From positions 1 to 36,188 of the forward strand of contig NZ_JRKO01000052.1 of the NCBI RefSeq assembly GCF_000763885.1: 36,188 nucleotides of DNA, in the 5' to 3' direction. The first letter of the stretch is position 1. The number at the start of each line of letters is the position of its first letter. Below the pieces are notes generated by a model. That model was not told the origin of the DNA and made no database searches. It saw nothing but the letters and a program-made list of their open reading frames with translations. The stretch is from Paracoccus versutus. Lineage in GTDB: Bacteria > Pseudomonadota > Alphaproteobacteria > Rhodobacterales > Rhodobacteraceae. Below, piece after piece: positions 16,556-24,822 of the stretch. The position numbers and the translations under genes are program-made.

Positions 16556-16808
16556 CTCGGACGTTATCCATGATCTGGTGATTCCGCCTCATCCGCCCCC
16601 GAGCATCCTCCGACCGCTTCCAATTCTCGGACTTTATCTATGCCGCCTTCGGGCGGCATTTTTCTTGCCTGAAACTCGAAGTTTCGAGGGTCACTTTATG
16701 CTTGCAAAAGGGTCAAAGACTTGAAGCCTCCAAGGAACCAATGAAAATTATGCAGACCTTTCAGCTTGTTGTGCATCGCCCTGATTGAGATGGGTCATTT
16801 TATGGTTG
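16556..16808. repeat. Two pairs of 17-bp repeats after tniQ, candidate transposon-end binding sites
   Basis: Pair one: CTCGGACGTTATCCATG at 16556-16572 and CTCGGACTTTATCTATG at 16626-16642, 15 of 17 identical, 70 bp apart. Pair two: GGGTCACTTTATGCTTG at 16688-16704 and GGGTCATTTTATGGTTG at 16792-16808, also 15 of 17 identical. All four share a TTAT core and the same orientation. Tn7-like elements carry several ~20-bp TnsB sites at each end, so this may be one transposon end. I could not find matching inverted copies on the tnsA side. A 14-bp palindrome (CTCGAAGTTTCGAG) lies at 16676-16689. Confidence 0.45.
16641..16664 (+). terminator. Rho-independent terminator of the tns operon
   Basis: TGCCGCC at 16641-16647, loop TTCG, GGCGGCA at 16652-16658, followed by TTTTTC. 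This is a perfect 7-bp GC-rich stem with a T-run, 113 bp after the tniQ stop. It overlaps the edge of one of the 17-bp repeats. Confidence 0.8.
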
Positions 16809-17349
16809 GCGGCACAAGGGACTCGGATCTGTTCCAGCCAAGGCTGGAGCACATCCGCCGGGACCGCCTCGGCTACGCTTGGCGCGGAATCGGGGCGGCC
16901 GCTGAAATCCGGCAATCGACAGCGCGGATCATCCACCGCTCTTTGCGAAAATACTGCCGCGTCATTCGCCATCACGGCGGTTGGCGCGGCCCTGTCTCCC
17001 GATGCGCGTCCTTAAAGCGCTGACAATCGCGACCGAAACCCATCCGACAGATACAAGCCAGGCCATGACATAGCCCTTGAGGGCAAAGCCGGTGCTGCTG
17101 CTTCCTTGCGGTCCAATGCCCGCGGCTCGCACTTGCCACAGGCATTGCACATCGTGGAAAGGGCCTGCCTTTTCATTCCCGCCCTGCGCTGGAACGACTG
17201 AACGGCCCCGGTTCCCCCCAAGGCCCGAAACGACGGCCCGCCGCGACCAGGAAAGGCGATAGGCGTGCCGGCACATGCCCGCCGGGCCGCAAACCGCATC
17301 TGGCGAAATCGCGTCAAAGGTGTAGCCTTGTGACTGCAGCTAGGAGCCG
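16809..17349. other. Intergenic region between the Tn7-like operon and the subtilase cassette
   Basis: About 540 bp without a convincing gene. A 7-bp palindrome (TCCAGCC-AA-GGCTGGA) lies near 16836. Short frames exist on both strands, for example 17012-17317 on minus with a CNACGKC motif, and a neighbouring minus frame with a hydrophobic helix, which may be pieces of one frameshifted gene. None has good start signals. Composition returns to the high-GC flank type after about 16.8 kb. Confidence 0.35.
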
Positions 17350-17355
17350 ATGCGC

Positions 17356-18903
17356 ATGTCCCGAAAGACCGCCCGCTATGTGATCGTCCCCGACGACAAC
17401 GTCTTCAACGACAGCATGGAAACCACCAGCTTCCGGCTGTTCCGCGCCATGCACCGGCGGCTGTTCCGCGCGGCCGGGGCAAGGCCCGCCGACAGCATGG
17501 CGCAGGGCGCCTGCGAGGGCTCGGCACCGGCGACAAGGCCGCGGCTGCGGATGCTGGAGACCGAGGTCGGCCGCATCCGGCTGCTCGATTCCATCGGCGA
17601 GAACGAGGCCTCGCTGGTCAGCATGACGCCCGAGCAGGCGCGCGAATTGCAGCGCGCCTATCCCGGCCTGCGGGTGCGGCGCGAATTGCGGCTTTACCCG
17701 CTGCGCTACGGCCGGCTCAACATCATCCGCAAGGAGGCCAAGCCCGCCGCCTTCCGCTCGGCCAAGGAGCTTGAGCTGCGCTGCGTCGATGCGGCCAGCG
17801 GCAAGCCGGTCGCCGGGGCCTCGGTGGTGGTGGTGCTGGACGGCCGGCGCGGCTTCGGCATCTCGGATGCGGTGACGGACAAGGACGGGCGGTTCCGCAC
17901 GCCGCTGCCCGCGGGCCAGGCCCGGATCGACGCGGTGATCTGCCAGCCGCTGGCCGGATACTGGCCCGGCGGGGCCGAGGACATCCTCGTCAAGGAAGAG
18001 GGCGTGACCGGGCTGGAGCTGCCGCTGGTCCCCATCGCCGCGGATTTCGCGGACGGGCTGGACCGGATGCTGGCGCCGGCGAAGAAAACCGACGGGCGGG
18101 ACGTCCGCGTCGCCATCGTGGACACCGGCGTCGATCCCGCCAAGGGGCTGAACCTGGAGCGCGGACTGAACACCACCGGGACCGAGCCCGCCGACGAATG
18201 GTTCGACAACGGCACCGGCCATGGCACCCATGTCGCCGGCATCGTGGCACGGGTTGCGCCGGGGGTGGTGCTGCATTCCTATCGCGTCTTCGAAAAGGGC
18301 GAGGGCGGGGCCAGCGAATTCGCCATCGCCCGCGCCATCCGCCAGGCGGTCGAGGACGGCTGCGACATCGTCAACCTGAGCCTGGGCCAGTCCTCCGAGC
18401 CGATCGCGATCTCGCGCGAGGTGCGCCGCGCGCGTGCCCTGGGCGTGGTCTGCGTCGCGGCGGCGGGCAACGACTACATGTCGCCCGTGTCGTATCCGGC
18501 GCGCTCGGGCGTGGTGGCGGCGGTATCCGCCGGCGGCGTGCTGGACGCCTGGCCCGAGGGCGCGATCACCGGACGAAATGTCGCAGGCGACCCTGCCCCG
18601 GTCCAGGACCGCTTTTTCGCCCGATTCAGCAATATCGGGCCGGAAGTGGACTTTATCGGACCGGGCGTGGGTATTATATCTTGGGTCGACAAGACCTCGA
18701 AAGGGGTGATGGACGGCACCTCGATGGCCTGTCCCGCCGTGGCCGGGCTGATGGCGCGATTGCTGTCCCGCACCCCCGAGATCCTTTCGTCAGAGCGCAA
18801 CCAGCAGCGCTCTGACGACATTATCAAGCTGGCGAACAGCCATGCTGTTCCGATCGGTTTCGGCCCCCGCTACGAAGGCGCCGGCCTGATCGACCAGAAA
18901 TGA
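17356..18903 (+). CDS. Cytosolic S8-family subtilisin-like serine protease, first gene of a protease-nuclease cassette
   Basis: A 515-residue protein. ATG 17356 is preferred over 17350 because AGGAG at 17342-17346 is then nine bases away rather than three. The subtilase triad is complete: Asp256 (VAIVDTGVD), His289 (GHGTHVAG) and Ser456 (GTSMACPAVAG), with oxyanion Asn372 (AAGND). There is no signal peptide. Residues 1-120 have a beta-alpha-beta-beta-alpha-beta rhythm (RYVIVPDD, LRMLETE, EASLVSMT, a PEQARELQRAYPG helix, LRVRREL), suggesting a built-in inhibitory propeptide. Residues ~135-200 resemble a carboxypeptidase-regulatory or Big-like beta-sandwich (GKPVAGASVVVVLDG, TDKDGRFRTPLPAG). 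Two downstream genes are coupled to it. I infer that it processes or activates a cellular target, perhaps the neighbouring nuclease. Confidence 0.9.
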   Translation: MSRKTARYVIVPDDNVFNDSMETTSFRLFRAMHRRLFRAAGARPADSMAQGACEGSAPATRPRLRMLETEVGRIRLLDSIGENEASLVSMTPEQARELQRAYPGLRVRRELRLYPLRYGRLNIIRKEAKPAAFRSAKELELRCVDAASGKPVAGASVVVVLDGRRGFGISDAVTDKDGRFRTPLPAGQARIDAVICQPLAGYWPGGAEDILVKEEGVTGLELPLVPIAADFADGLDRMLAPAKKTDGRDVRVAIVDTGVDPAKGLNLERGLNTTGTEPADEWFDNGTGHGTHVAGIVARVAPGVVLHSYRVFEKGEGGASEFAIARAIRQAVEDGCDIVNLSLGQSSEPIAISREVRRARALGVVCVAAAGNDYMSPVSYPARSGVVAAVSAGGVLDAWPEGAITGRNVAGDPAPVQDRFFARFSNIGPEVDFIGPGVGIISWVDKTSKGVMDGTSMACPAVAGLMARLLSRTPEILSSERNQQRSDDIIKLANSHAVPIGFGPRYEGAGLIDQK

Positions 18904-18922
18904 CGGCACAGAGGTGATGACC

Positions 18923-19177
18923 ATGAAGGCCGAACGCAAGAAGACCCAGAGCTGCGTGCTCGTCTATTCCGATGACCGCGACCCCAGCCGCGAGGAAACC
19001 GCCGAGGTGCTGGACCAGTTGAAGCCGTTTCCCGCCGAAGAGGTCGTGCCGGGGACCATCCGGGTCAAGGGCAGCGTGAAGGACGTGCGCAAATGCCTGG
19101 GCGATCTTGCGCATTGGCAATTGGCGCAGGAAAAGATCTTCCGGCTCAATCCTCCGCACAAGGCGCAGCTGCGCTGA
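18923..19177 (+). CDS. 84-residue propeptide/inhibitor-like small protein
   Basis: ATG 18923 is chosen because AGAGG lies at 18910-18914, eight bases upstream; GTG 18914 and ATG 18917 are in frame. Predicted elements run in the order strand (SCVLVYSD), helix (REETAEVLDQLK), strand (AEEVVPG), strand (TIRVKGSV), helix (KDVRKCLGDLAHW), strand (QLAQEKIFRL). This is the order of the subtilisin propeptide/I9 fold. A free-standing protein of this type beside a subtilase suggests a proteinaceous inhibitor or folding chaperone; this is inference from hand-drawn secondary structure. It sits 19 bp after the protease, and its TGA overlaps the nuclease ATG by one base (TGATG). Confidence 0.65.
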   Translation: MKAERKKTQSCVLVYSDDRDPSREETAEVLDQLKPFPAEEVVPGTIRVKGSVKDVRKCLGDLAHWQLAQEKIFRLNPPHKAQLR

Positions 19178-20106
19178 TGCGGCGCGGGTCCGGCCCGCCC
19201 GCCGGGCCGGACCCGCTGCGGGTGGTCGAAACGCCGCTGCCGCTGGAAAGCTATGGCGACCGGCAGGGCTATGACCCGCGCTTCATCCTGCCCGACCAGC
19301 CCCTGCCCCTGCCCGGCCCAGGCCGCTGGGCGGATGATCTGGTGGGCCTGCTTCCCGAGGCGCGCGATCCCGGCGGGGACGGGACCGAGATCCGCTATAC
19401 CCATTTCTCGGTCCGCATGGCGCGGTCGCGCGGCCTGCCGCTTTGCAGCGCCTGCAACATCGACGGCAGCCGGTCCCGGCGCGGCCTGCCGCGCAGCGAC
19501 GTCTGGCGGCGCGACCCGCGCATCGACCCGCAGGCGCAGAACCTGCGCGAAGGCTATGGCAACGACCACCAGGGCCTGTTCAGTCGCGGCCACCTGACCC
19601 GGCGCGAAGACCCGAACTGGGGCCCGCCCGAGATCGCGCGGCAGGCGGAAGCGGACACATTCCACATCACCAATGCCGCCCCGCAGCGGCAGGGCTTCAA
19701 CGGCGGCATCTGGCTGGCGCTGGAGGATTACGTGCTGGACAATGCCGACCGCGTCAACCTGAAGGTGACGGTCATCACCGGCCCCATCCTCTCGGCCGAG
19801 GATCCGGTCTATTACAACCGGCAGATCCCCACCGCCTTCTGGAAGATCCTGGCCTTCGTCCATGCCGGGACCGGGGAACTCACCGCCATCGGCTATCGCC
19901 GCTCGCAGATGGATTACCTGCCCCGGCCGGCGGGCGGGCGCTTCGTCTTTGGCGATTTCCGCGACAGCCAGGTGCCGATCCGCGCCATCGCGCAGGAAAG
20001 CGGTCTGGACCTTGCCGCCTATGCCGAGCTGGACGTGATGGCCGGCGCCTCGCCCGAGATGGAGATCCGGGTGGCCAGCGCCGCCGATTTCTACCTGTCG
20101 CGCTGA
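19177..20106 (+). CDS. NUC1-type DNA/RNA non-specific endonuclease
   Basis: A 309-residue protein starting at ATG 19177 in a TGATG overlap with the small gene upstream; longer in-frame starts lie inside that gene. It belongs to the beta-beta-alpha-Me endonuclease family of Serratia nuclease and mitochondrial EndoG. The motif read DRGH in those enzymes is here FSRGHL (general-base candidate His139), followed by TRREDPNWG. The downstream metal-site segment is FHITNAAPQ...FNGGIW, with Asn175 as the likely Mg ligand. A YTHFSVRM strand lies ahead of the core. No signal peptide is visible, so it would act on the cell's own or invading nucleic acid in the cytosol. A cytosolic toxic nuclease needs tight control, which the coupled protease and inhibitor-like genes could supply. 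Its end overlaps the convergent aidB-like gene by 16 bp. Confidence 0.88.
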   Translation: MRRGSGPPAGPDPLRVVETPLPLESYGDRQGYDPRFILPDQPLPLPGPGRWADDLVGLLPEARDPGGDGTEIRYTHFSVRMARSRGLPLCSACNIDGSRSRRGLPRSDVWRRDPRIDPQAQNLREGYGNDHQGLFSRGHLTRREDPNWGPPEIARQAEADTFHITNAAPQRQGFNGGIWLALEDYVLDNADRVNLKVTVITGPILSAEDPVYYNRQIPTAFWKILAFVHAGTGELTAIGYRRSQMDYLPRPAGGRFVFGDFRDSQVPIRAIAQESGLDLAAYAELDVMAGASPEMEIRVASAADFYLSR

Positions 20107-21743
20107 TCGGCCGTTTCCGCCTCGACCGGAAAGCCCTGGGCCAGGATGCGCTCGGCCATGGCGGCGGGGATGGCGCCGGGGGTGCGGCCGCGCTCGGCGC
20201 CAAGGCGCGTGCGCACGAAAGCCCCGGCCAGGTCGGCATCGCCCTGGACCAGCAGCACGGCAGCGGCCAGCAGCAGGGCGCTGCGCTCGGTGAACCAGCG
20301 CGCCTCGGCCTCGGGCACGCCGCCGCCCCAGCGCTCGCGATGCGCGGCCAGCGCCGCGTCATAGGCCGGGTCCAGCCCCAGGGCGCTATCCAGCCGCGCC
20401 GCCAGCGTCTCGGCCGCCAGGGGTTCGCGCGCCAGCGTGCGCAGCACGTCGAGGCAGATCACATTGCCCGATCCTTCCCAGATGCCGTTCAGCGGCGCCT
20501 CGCGGTACAGCAGCGGCAGGGGCGTGTCCTCGACATAGCCCATGCCGCCCAGCACCTCCATCGCCTCGGCCACGACCATGGGACACAGCTTGTTCGACAG
20601 GTATTTCGCCAGCGCCACGCCGATGCGGGCAAAGGCGCGATCCTCGGCCTCGCAGCCGTCGAAGCTGGCGGCGACATGCAGGCCAAGCGCCAGGCAGCCC
20701 TGCCAGTCCAGCACCAGGTCGGCCAGCACCGCCCGCATCAGGGGCTGGTCGATCAGCCGGCGCTGGAAGGCGCTGCGATGGGCGGTCCAGTGATGCGCCT
20801 CGCGCAGCGCCGCCCGCATCAGCCCGGCCGGCGCCAGGGCGGTGTCGAGCCGGGTGTGATGCACCATCGCAAGGATGGTGCGGATGCCCTCGCCCTCGTC
20901 GCCGATCCGCCAGGCCAGGGCGCGGCAATATTCGATCTCGGCCGAGCCGTTCGAGCGGTTGCCGAGCTTGTCCTTGAGCCGCTGGATGCGGATGGCGTTG
21001 CGCCCGCCCTCCAGCCAGCGCGGCACCAGAAAGCAGGTCAGCCCGCGCCCGGTCTGCGCCAACGTCAGGAACCCGTCCGACATCGGCGCCGAGCAGAACC
21101 ATTTATGCCCGGTCAGCCGCCAGGCATCGCCGTCCGGCTCGGCCCGCGTGATGTTGGCGCGCAGGTCGGAACCGCCCTGCTTTTCCGTCATCGCCATGCC
21201 CAGCGTCGCGCCCTGCTTGGCGGAAAGCGGCAGCACCGCCGGGTCGTAGCGCCGTGAAAGCAGCGCCGCCCGCCAGTCGCCGGGCAGGTCCGCGGCGCCC
21301 GAGACGACCGGGATGGCGGCATAGGTCATGGTCAGCGGGCAGCAATGCCCCGGCTCGACCTGGCTGGCCAGATAGACCATGGCGGCATGGGTCAGGTGGC
21401 CGGCCGGCCCGCCCTCCCACGCGACCGAGTGATAGCCGGCGGCGATGGAATCGCGCATGAAGCCATGCCAGGCGGGGTGAAAGCGCAGCTCGTCCAGCCG
21501 CCGGCCGCCGCTGTCGAACAGGACAAGCTCGGGCGGATGGCGGTTGGCATCGCGCGCAGCCCCCGCCGCCTCGGCCCGGCCGAGTTGCGCGCCATAGCGG
21601 GCCAGCCCCTCGGGCTGCGCGCCGCCGGCCTCCAGCATGGCGCGCAGGGCGGGATCGTCGCGCCACAGGTCGCGGTCGCCGGGGCCCGGCGGCTGGTTCA
21701 GCACCTCATGCGTGCCCAGGTCGGCTGTCGGATCGATGCGCAT
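20091..21743 (-). CDS. aidB: AidB-like acyl-CoA dehydrogenase family protein
   Basis: A 550-residue minus-strand protein, the length expected for AidB (about 540). It starts LGTHEVLNQPPG, which resembles the AidB N-terminus (THxVxNQPP). The acyl-CoA dehydrogenase core is present: GMAMTEKQGGSDLRAN, GHKWFCSAPMSDGFLTLAQT, GNRSNGSAEIEY, VLGGMGYVEDTPLPLLYREA, and a GIWEGSGNV close. AidB is a flavoprotein of the adaptive response to DNA alkylation that binds DNA and protects promoters; its enzymatic role is unsettled. Other isovaleryl-CoA dehydrogenase relatives share parts of this pattern, but the N-terminus favours AidB. Its stop lies inside the end of the convergent nuclease gene. It is separated from the acx operon by a strong terminator. 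Confidence 0.85.
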   Translation of the reverse strand: MRIDPTADLGTHEVLNQPPGPGDRDLWRDDPALRAMLEAGGAQPEGLARYGAQLGRAEAAGAARDANRHPPELVLFDSGGRRLDELRFHPAWHGFMRDSIAAGYHSVAWEGGPAGHLTHAAMVYLASQVEPGHCCPLTMTYAAIPVVSGAADLPGDWRAALLSRRYDPAVLPLSAKQGATLGMAMTEKQGGSDLRANITRAEPDGDAWRLTGHKWFCSAPMSDGFLTLAQTGRGLTCFLVPRWLEGGRNAIRIQRLKDKLGNRSNGSAEIEYCRALAWRIGDEGEGIRTILAMVHHTRLDTALAPAGLMRAALREAHHWTAHRSAFQRRLIDQPLMRAVLADLVLDWQGCLALGLHVAASFDGCEAEDRAFARIGVALAKYLSNKLCPMVVAEAMEVLGGMGYVEDTPLPLLYREAPLNGIWEGSGNVICLDVLRTLAREPLAAETLAARLDSALGLDPAYDAALAAHRERWGGGVPEAEARWFTERSALLLAAAVLLVQGDADLAGAFVRTRLGAERGRTPGAIPAAMAERILAQGFPVEAETADQRDR

Positions 21744-21861
21744 GGTCAGACCCCTCCTGCTGCCTCGTGCCGGGCGATCCTAACCCGGAAGGCCGCCTCG
21801 TCGCGAGTCCCGATCGGGAAACGAACGGGCGGGCGGGTGATCGGCATGGAAAACCGCGGCG

Positions 21862-21895
21862 AAAACCGCGGCCGCCCGCATCGGGGCAGCCGCGG
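21862..21895 (-). terminator. Strong intrinsic terminator after acxC
   Basis: On the minus strand CCGCGGCTGCCC (21895-21884) pairs with GGGCGGCCGCGG (21877-21866) around a 6-base loop: twelve pairs with one U-G, then TTTTC. It lies about 26 bp beyond the acxC stop and should end the acetone carboxylase transcript before aidB. Confidence 0.8.
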
Positions 21896-21921
21896 CGTCG
21901 GGCATGGCTCGGGACCGGCGG

Positions 21922-22422
21922 TCAGGCGCGTTCGGGGACGGGCAGGTCCAGCCAGTCGCGATAGAAGGTGTCGATGTCCGGTTCGAAATCATGGATCACC
22001 GGATACCAGGGCGTCGGCGCCTCGACATCCAGCAGATCGCCCGAGAGCGGGCAGAAATACTCCCGGATCACCTGCCATTCCGGCGAAGGCGCCATCAGCC
22101 GCGGATACAGCTCTTCCATCTGCGCCGGGGTGCTGCGCACGCGGATGCGGGCATGCAGCTTCCAGTTCTGGTCCCATTCGCAGAAATCGTAACCGGCCTG
22201 GCTGCGGATCATCCATTTCTTGTCCGACTGGCGCTGGACGATGTAGAGCTTGGGCCCCAGCGGCAGGATGATCGGGTCGTCCCAGTCCACCTGCTCCTGC
22301 AGGATCTCCAGGTAGATCTGGAAACGCTCCTTGTCCTTGGGCGTGGCCAGCATGGTGTGCAGCGTGTCGCGATCGATCTTGCCGTCCACCAGGTCTTTGA
22401 TCTTGGCTTTGGTATAGGCCAT
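21922..22422 (-). CDS. acxC: Acetone carboxylase gamma subunit
   Basis: A 166-residue protein; the ATG at 22422 is preferred to 22425 because GGGAGGA then sits four bases away. Size and sequence match the acetone carboxylase gamma chain (about 168 residues): N-terminal AKIKDLVDGKIDRDTLHTML, central PLGPKLYIVQR and YDFCEWDQNWKLHARIRVR, and FCPLSGDLLDVEAPTPWYPV. The gamma chain is part of the (alpha-beta-gamma)2 enzyme that makes acetoacetate from acetone and bicarbonate using two ATP to 2 AMP and phosphate. It is the third gene of the operon, 69 bp after acxB, with a terminator following. Cytosolic, no membrane segment. Confidence 0.92.
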   Translation of the reverse strand: MAYTKAKIKDLVDGKIDRDTLHTMLATPKDKERFQIYLEILQEQVDWDDPIILPLGPKLYIVQRQSDKKWMIRSQAGYDFCEWDQNWKLHARIRVRSTPAQMEELYPRLMAPSPEWQVIREYFCPLSGDLLDVEAPTPWYPVIHDFEPDIDTFYRDWLDLPVPERA

Positions 22423-22491
22423 CATGTCCTCCCTTGGATTGGCCTTGAAGGGGTTGGCTGCGCCCGAGGGGGACCGGACGCAGCCGGGGCG

Positions 22492-24807
22492 TCATTCCTC
22501 GACGAATTGCACGGTGCGCACGTCCGGCAGTTCCGAGATGTCCATCGAGTATTCGCGCCCGTAGGAAGGGATCGGCAGGTCCGCCTCCATCAGCTTCCAG
22601 TCCACCGGCAGGTTCCAGAAGTCCCGGAACTGCTGCTCGAACCGCGGCCCCAGCTTGAAGGATGCGGCAAACATCTGCTGGACATGCACGCCCGCGTCCT
22701 TGGCCAGGATGCGCTGGCGCTCGGCCTCCATCCATTCCTGGGTGGGCACCGATTCCTCCAGCCGCTGCTTGCGGATTGCCTTGCGCCGCGCCGCGGTTGC
22801 GGCACCGTCCACGCCCTTCATGCCGTCGCCCGCGTCCTTCAGCACCACGCCATAGACGCTTTCGGCAAAGCGGGGCAGCAGATAGCCGCCGTTCACGTCG
22901 TCGGCCACCTTCTGCGGCTCGCGGTCCAGCGGATCGCCGAAGCCGGGCCCGCCGCGCATGTAGTTCAGATAGAGGTCGTAGTCCTTGAACATGGCCTCGG
23001 TGGTGATCGCCTGCTTGTCGCGCTTGATGCGCGCATCGGGCAGCATCGCCTCCCAGGTCGGGTTCTCGGGGTCGGTATCGCCGCCATGCGGGATGGCGCC
23101 GCCCTGGGCGATGATTTCCTGAAGCCGGGTGTCATGCGCCTCGAAGCGATAGCCGGAGGCGGCGGGATAGCCGCCCATCAGCCCCCAGTCCGAGCTGATA
23201 TGGCCGTTGCCCATGAAGAACATGGTCCAGTCCTTGGCGTTCCAGACCATGCGCAGCGATTCAAAGCCGCAGCCGCCGCGATACTTGCCCGCGCCGCCGG
23301 AGCTGGCCTTGATCTGCCGGCCCAGATAGACCAGCGGCTCGGCCAGTTCCCAGATCTCCATGTCGCCCATGTCGCCTTCCGGGTTCCAGACCGCGGCGGC
23401 ATGGCTGATGCCGTCCATATGCGCGCTGGCGCCGACGCCGTTCGCCGCGCATTCGAACGAGTTCACGGCATGGATCTCGTCATACTGGTTGAAGCCGCCG
23501 CCCTGCAGCCAGTTCGAGGTATTGGCGTTGCCGGCATTGACCTCTTCCAGGTAGCCGCGGCCGAAATAGGCCCGGCTGAGACCCCGCCACAGCGCCGTCC
23601 AGGAACTGACCAGGAAGTGCCAGGAATAGCTGAAGGCCACGCGGCGGTCGTCGGGGTTCATCCAGGTGCCTTTCGGCAGCCGGAACTCGGTGCCGTAGGC
23701 GGCGCCGTCGTTGATCATCTCGGTCGGGATCAGCGACTGGGTCATCATCACCCAGATGCCGCTGGTGAAGCTGACCTGATGGGCGTTGTAGGTATGCCAG
23801 CCCCAGCGGCTCGATCCCTCGAAGTCCAGCCGCCAGGTGCCGTCGCCGCGGATGGTGATCTCGGACGGCGTGTGCATGATCGTGTCGACCTTGGCAAAGT
23901 CGGACGGAACCCGCACGTCGTCATGGGCATAGGGGACGTCGACGAAGCCGACCTGGCGATACTTGCCGGGGATGGTCATCGCCTTGATGCGGGCCTGCAG
24001 GCCGATGCGGCCGTGTTCCACCGCCTCATAGGCGAATTTCCAGTAGGACTCGATGCCTTCGTCGGCGATCACCTCCTGCACCAGGTCGCGGATCATGTGG
24101 CAGCCGGCGACGCGGGTGCGCTCGTCCAGCATCCAGTAGCGGGTGGTGCGCACCATGCGCTGGCTTTCATGCAGCCAGTCGCGGAACAGCGTGTCGTTCT
24201 CGCCGATCTTGCGGCAGGTGATGGAATAGCCGTCGCCAAAGCGCTGCACCTGCCCGGTGGACATCGACCCCGGCCCGACCGAGCCGGTGTCGATTACATG
24301 GGTCACGCCGCCGACCCAGCCAATCAACTCGCCCTCGTGGAAGATCGGGACGATGGTGTGGATGTCGCAGGGATGGACGTTGCCGATCAGGCTGTCGTTG
24401 TTGCAGAAGATGTCCCTGTCGCGGATGCCGGGGTTATGCTCCCAGCCGTTCTCGATCATGTATTTGATCGCCGCGCCCATGGTGCCGACATGGATGATGA
24501 TGCCGGTCGAGGTCAGGATGCTGTCGCCGGCGGCGTTGTAGAGGGTGAAGCACAGTTCCCCCTCCTGCTCGACGATGGGCGAGGCGGCGATCTTCTTGGC
24601 GGTCTCGCGCGCATCGACCACCCCGGCGCGCAGCCGGGAAAACAGCTTGTTATACTTGATCGGATCGCTGTCGCGCAGGTCCAGCCGCTCGAGGCCGGCG
24701 TAATGTTTGGTCCGCTTGGTGGCCTCCATCAGCCGGTCGCGGTGCTGCTTCAGGGTCTCGCCGCCGCGGACGATGCCGCCGGTGTCGACCTTCGTTTGCA
24801 TGTTCAT
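22492..24807 (-). CDS. acxB: Acetone carboxylase alpha subunit (hydantoinase B-like)
   Basis: A 771-residue protein with the length of known acetone carboxylase alpha chains (about 775). The ATG at 24807 has GGGAGGA eight bases upstream. Hydantoinase B/HyuB family landmarks are clear: DSILTSTGIIIHVGTMGAAI, IFCNNDSLIGNVHPCDIHTI, GELIGWVGGVTHVIDTG, and SSGGAGKYRGGCGFES. These replace the usual D-x-x-H metal and glycine-rich parts seen in oxoprolinase-type relatives. The related acetophenone carboxylase has a different subunit make-up, so the presence of a gamma gene supports acetone (or 2-butanone) as substrate. In the enzyme family this subunit holds the Mn site where the activated ketone and carbonate combine. 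It lies 15 bp after acxA, clearly co-transcribed. Confidence 0.93.
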   Translation of the reverse strand: MNMQTKVDTGGIVRGGETLKQHRDRLMEATKRTKHYAGLERLDLRDSDPIKYNKLFSRLRAGVVDARETAKKIAASPIVEQEGELCFTLYNAAGDSILTSTGIIIHVGTMGAAIKYMIENGWEHNPGIRDRDIFCNNDSLIGNVHPCDIHTIVPIFHEGELIGWVGGVTHVIDTGSVGPGSMSTGQVQRFGDGYSITCRKIGENDTLFRDWLHESQRMVRTTRYWMLDERTRVAGCHMIRDLVQEVIADEGIESYWKFAYEAVEHGRIGLQARIKAMTIPGKYRQVGFVDVPYAHDDVRVPSDFAKVDTIMHTPSEITIRGDGTWRLDFEGSSRWGWHTYNAHQVSFTSGIWVMMTQSLIPTEMINDGAAYGTEFRLPKGTWMNPDDRRVAFSYSWHFLVSSWTALWRGLSRAYFGRGYLEEVNAGNANTSNWLQGGGFNQYDEIHAVNSFECAANGVGASAHMDGISHAAAVWNPEGDMGDMEIWELAEPLVYLGRQIKASSGGAGKYRGGCGFESLRMVWNAKDWTMFFMGNGHISSDWGLMGGYPAASGYRFEAHDTRLQEIIAQGGAIPHGGDTDPENPTWEAMLPDARIKRDKQAITTEAMFKDYDLYLNYMRGGPGFGDPLDREPQKVADDVNGGYLLPRFAESVYGVVLKDAGDGMKGVDGAATAARRKAIRKQRLEESVPTQEWMEAERQRILAKDAGVHVQQMFAASFKLGPRFEQQFRDFWNLPVDWKLMEADLPIPSYGREYSMDISELPDVRTVQFVEE

Positions 24808-24822
24808 GGTGTCATTCCTCCC

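Noticed and set aside
16766..17023. Possible IS30-like helix-turn-helix remnant
   Set aside because: Only loose resemblance (QSTARII...HHGG) and no continuing transposase; not enough to call.
17012..17317. Minus-strand frame with a CNACGKC motif and a neighbouring frame with a hydrophobic helix
   Set aside because: No ribosome site and a frameshift would be needed to join them; left as an unexplained stretch.
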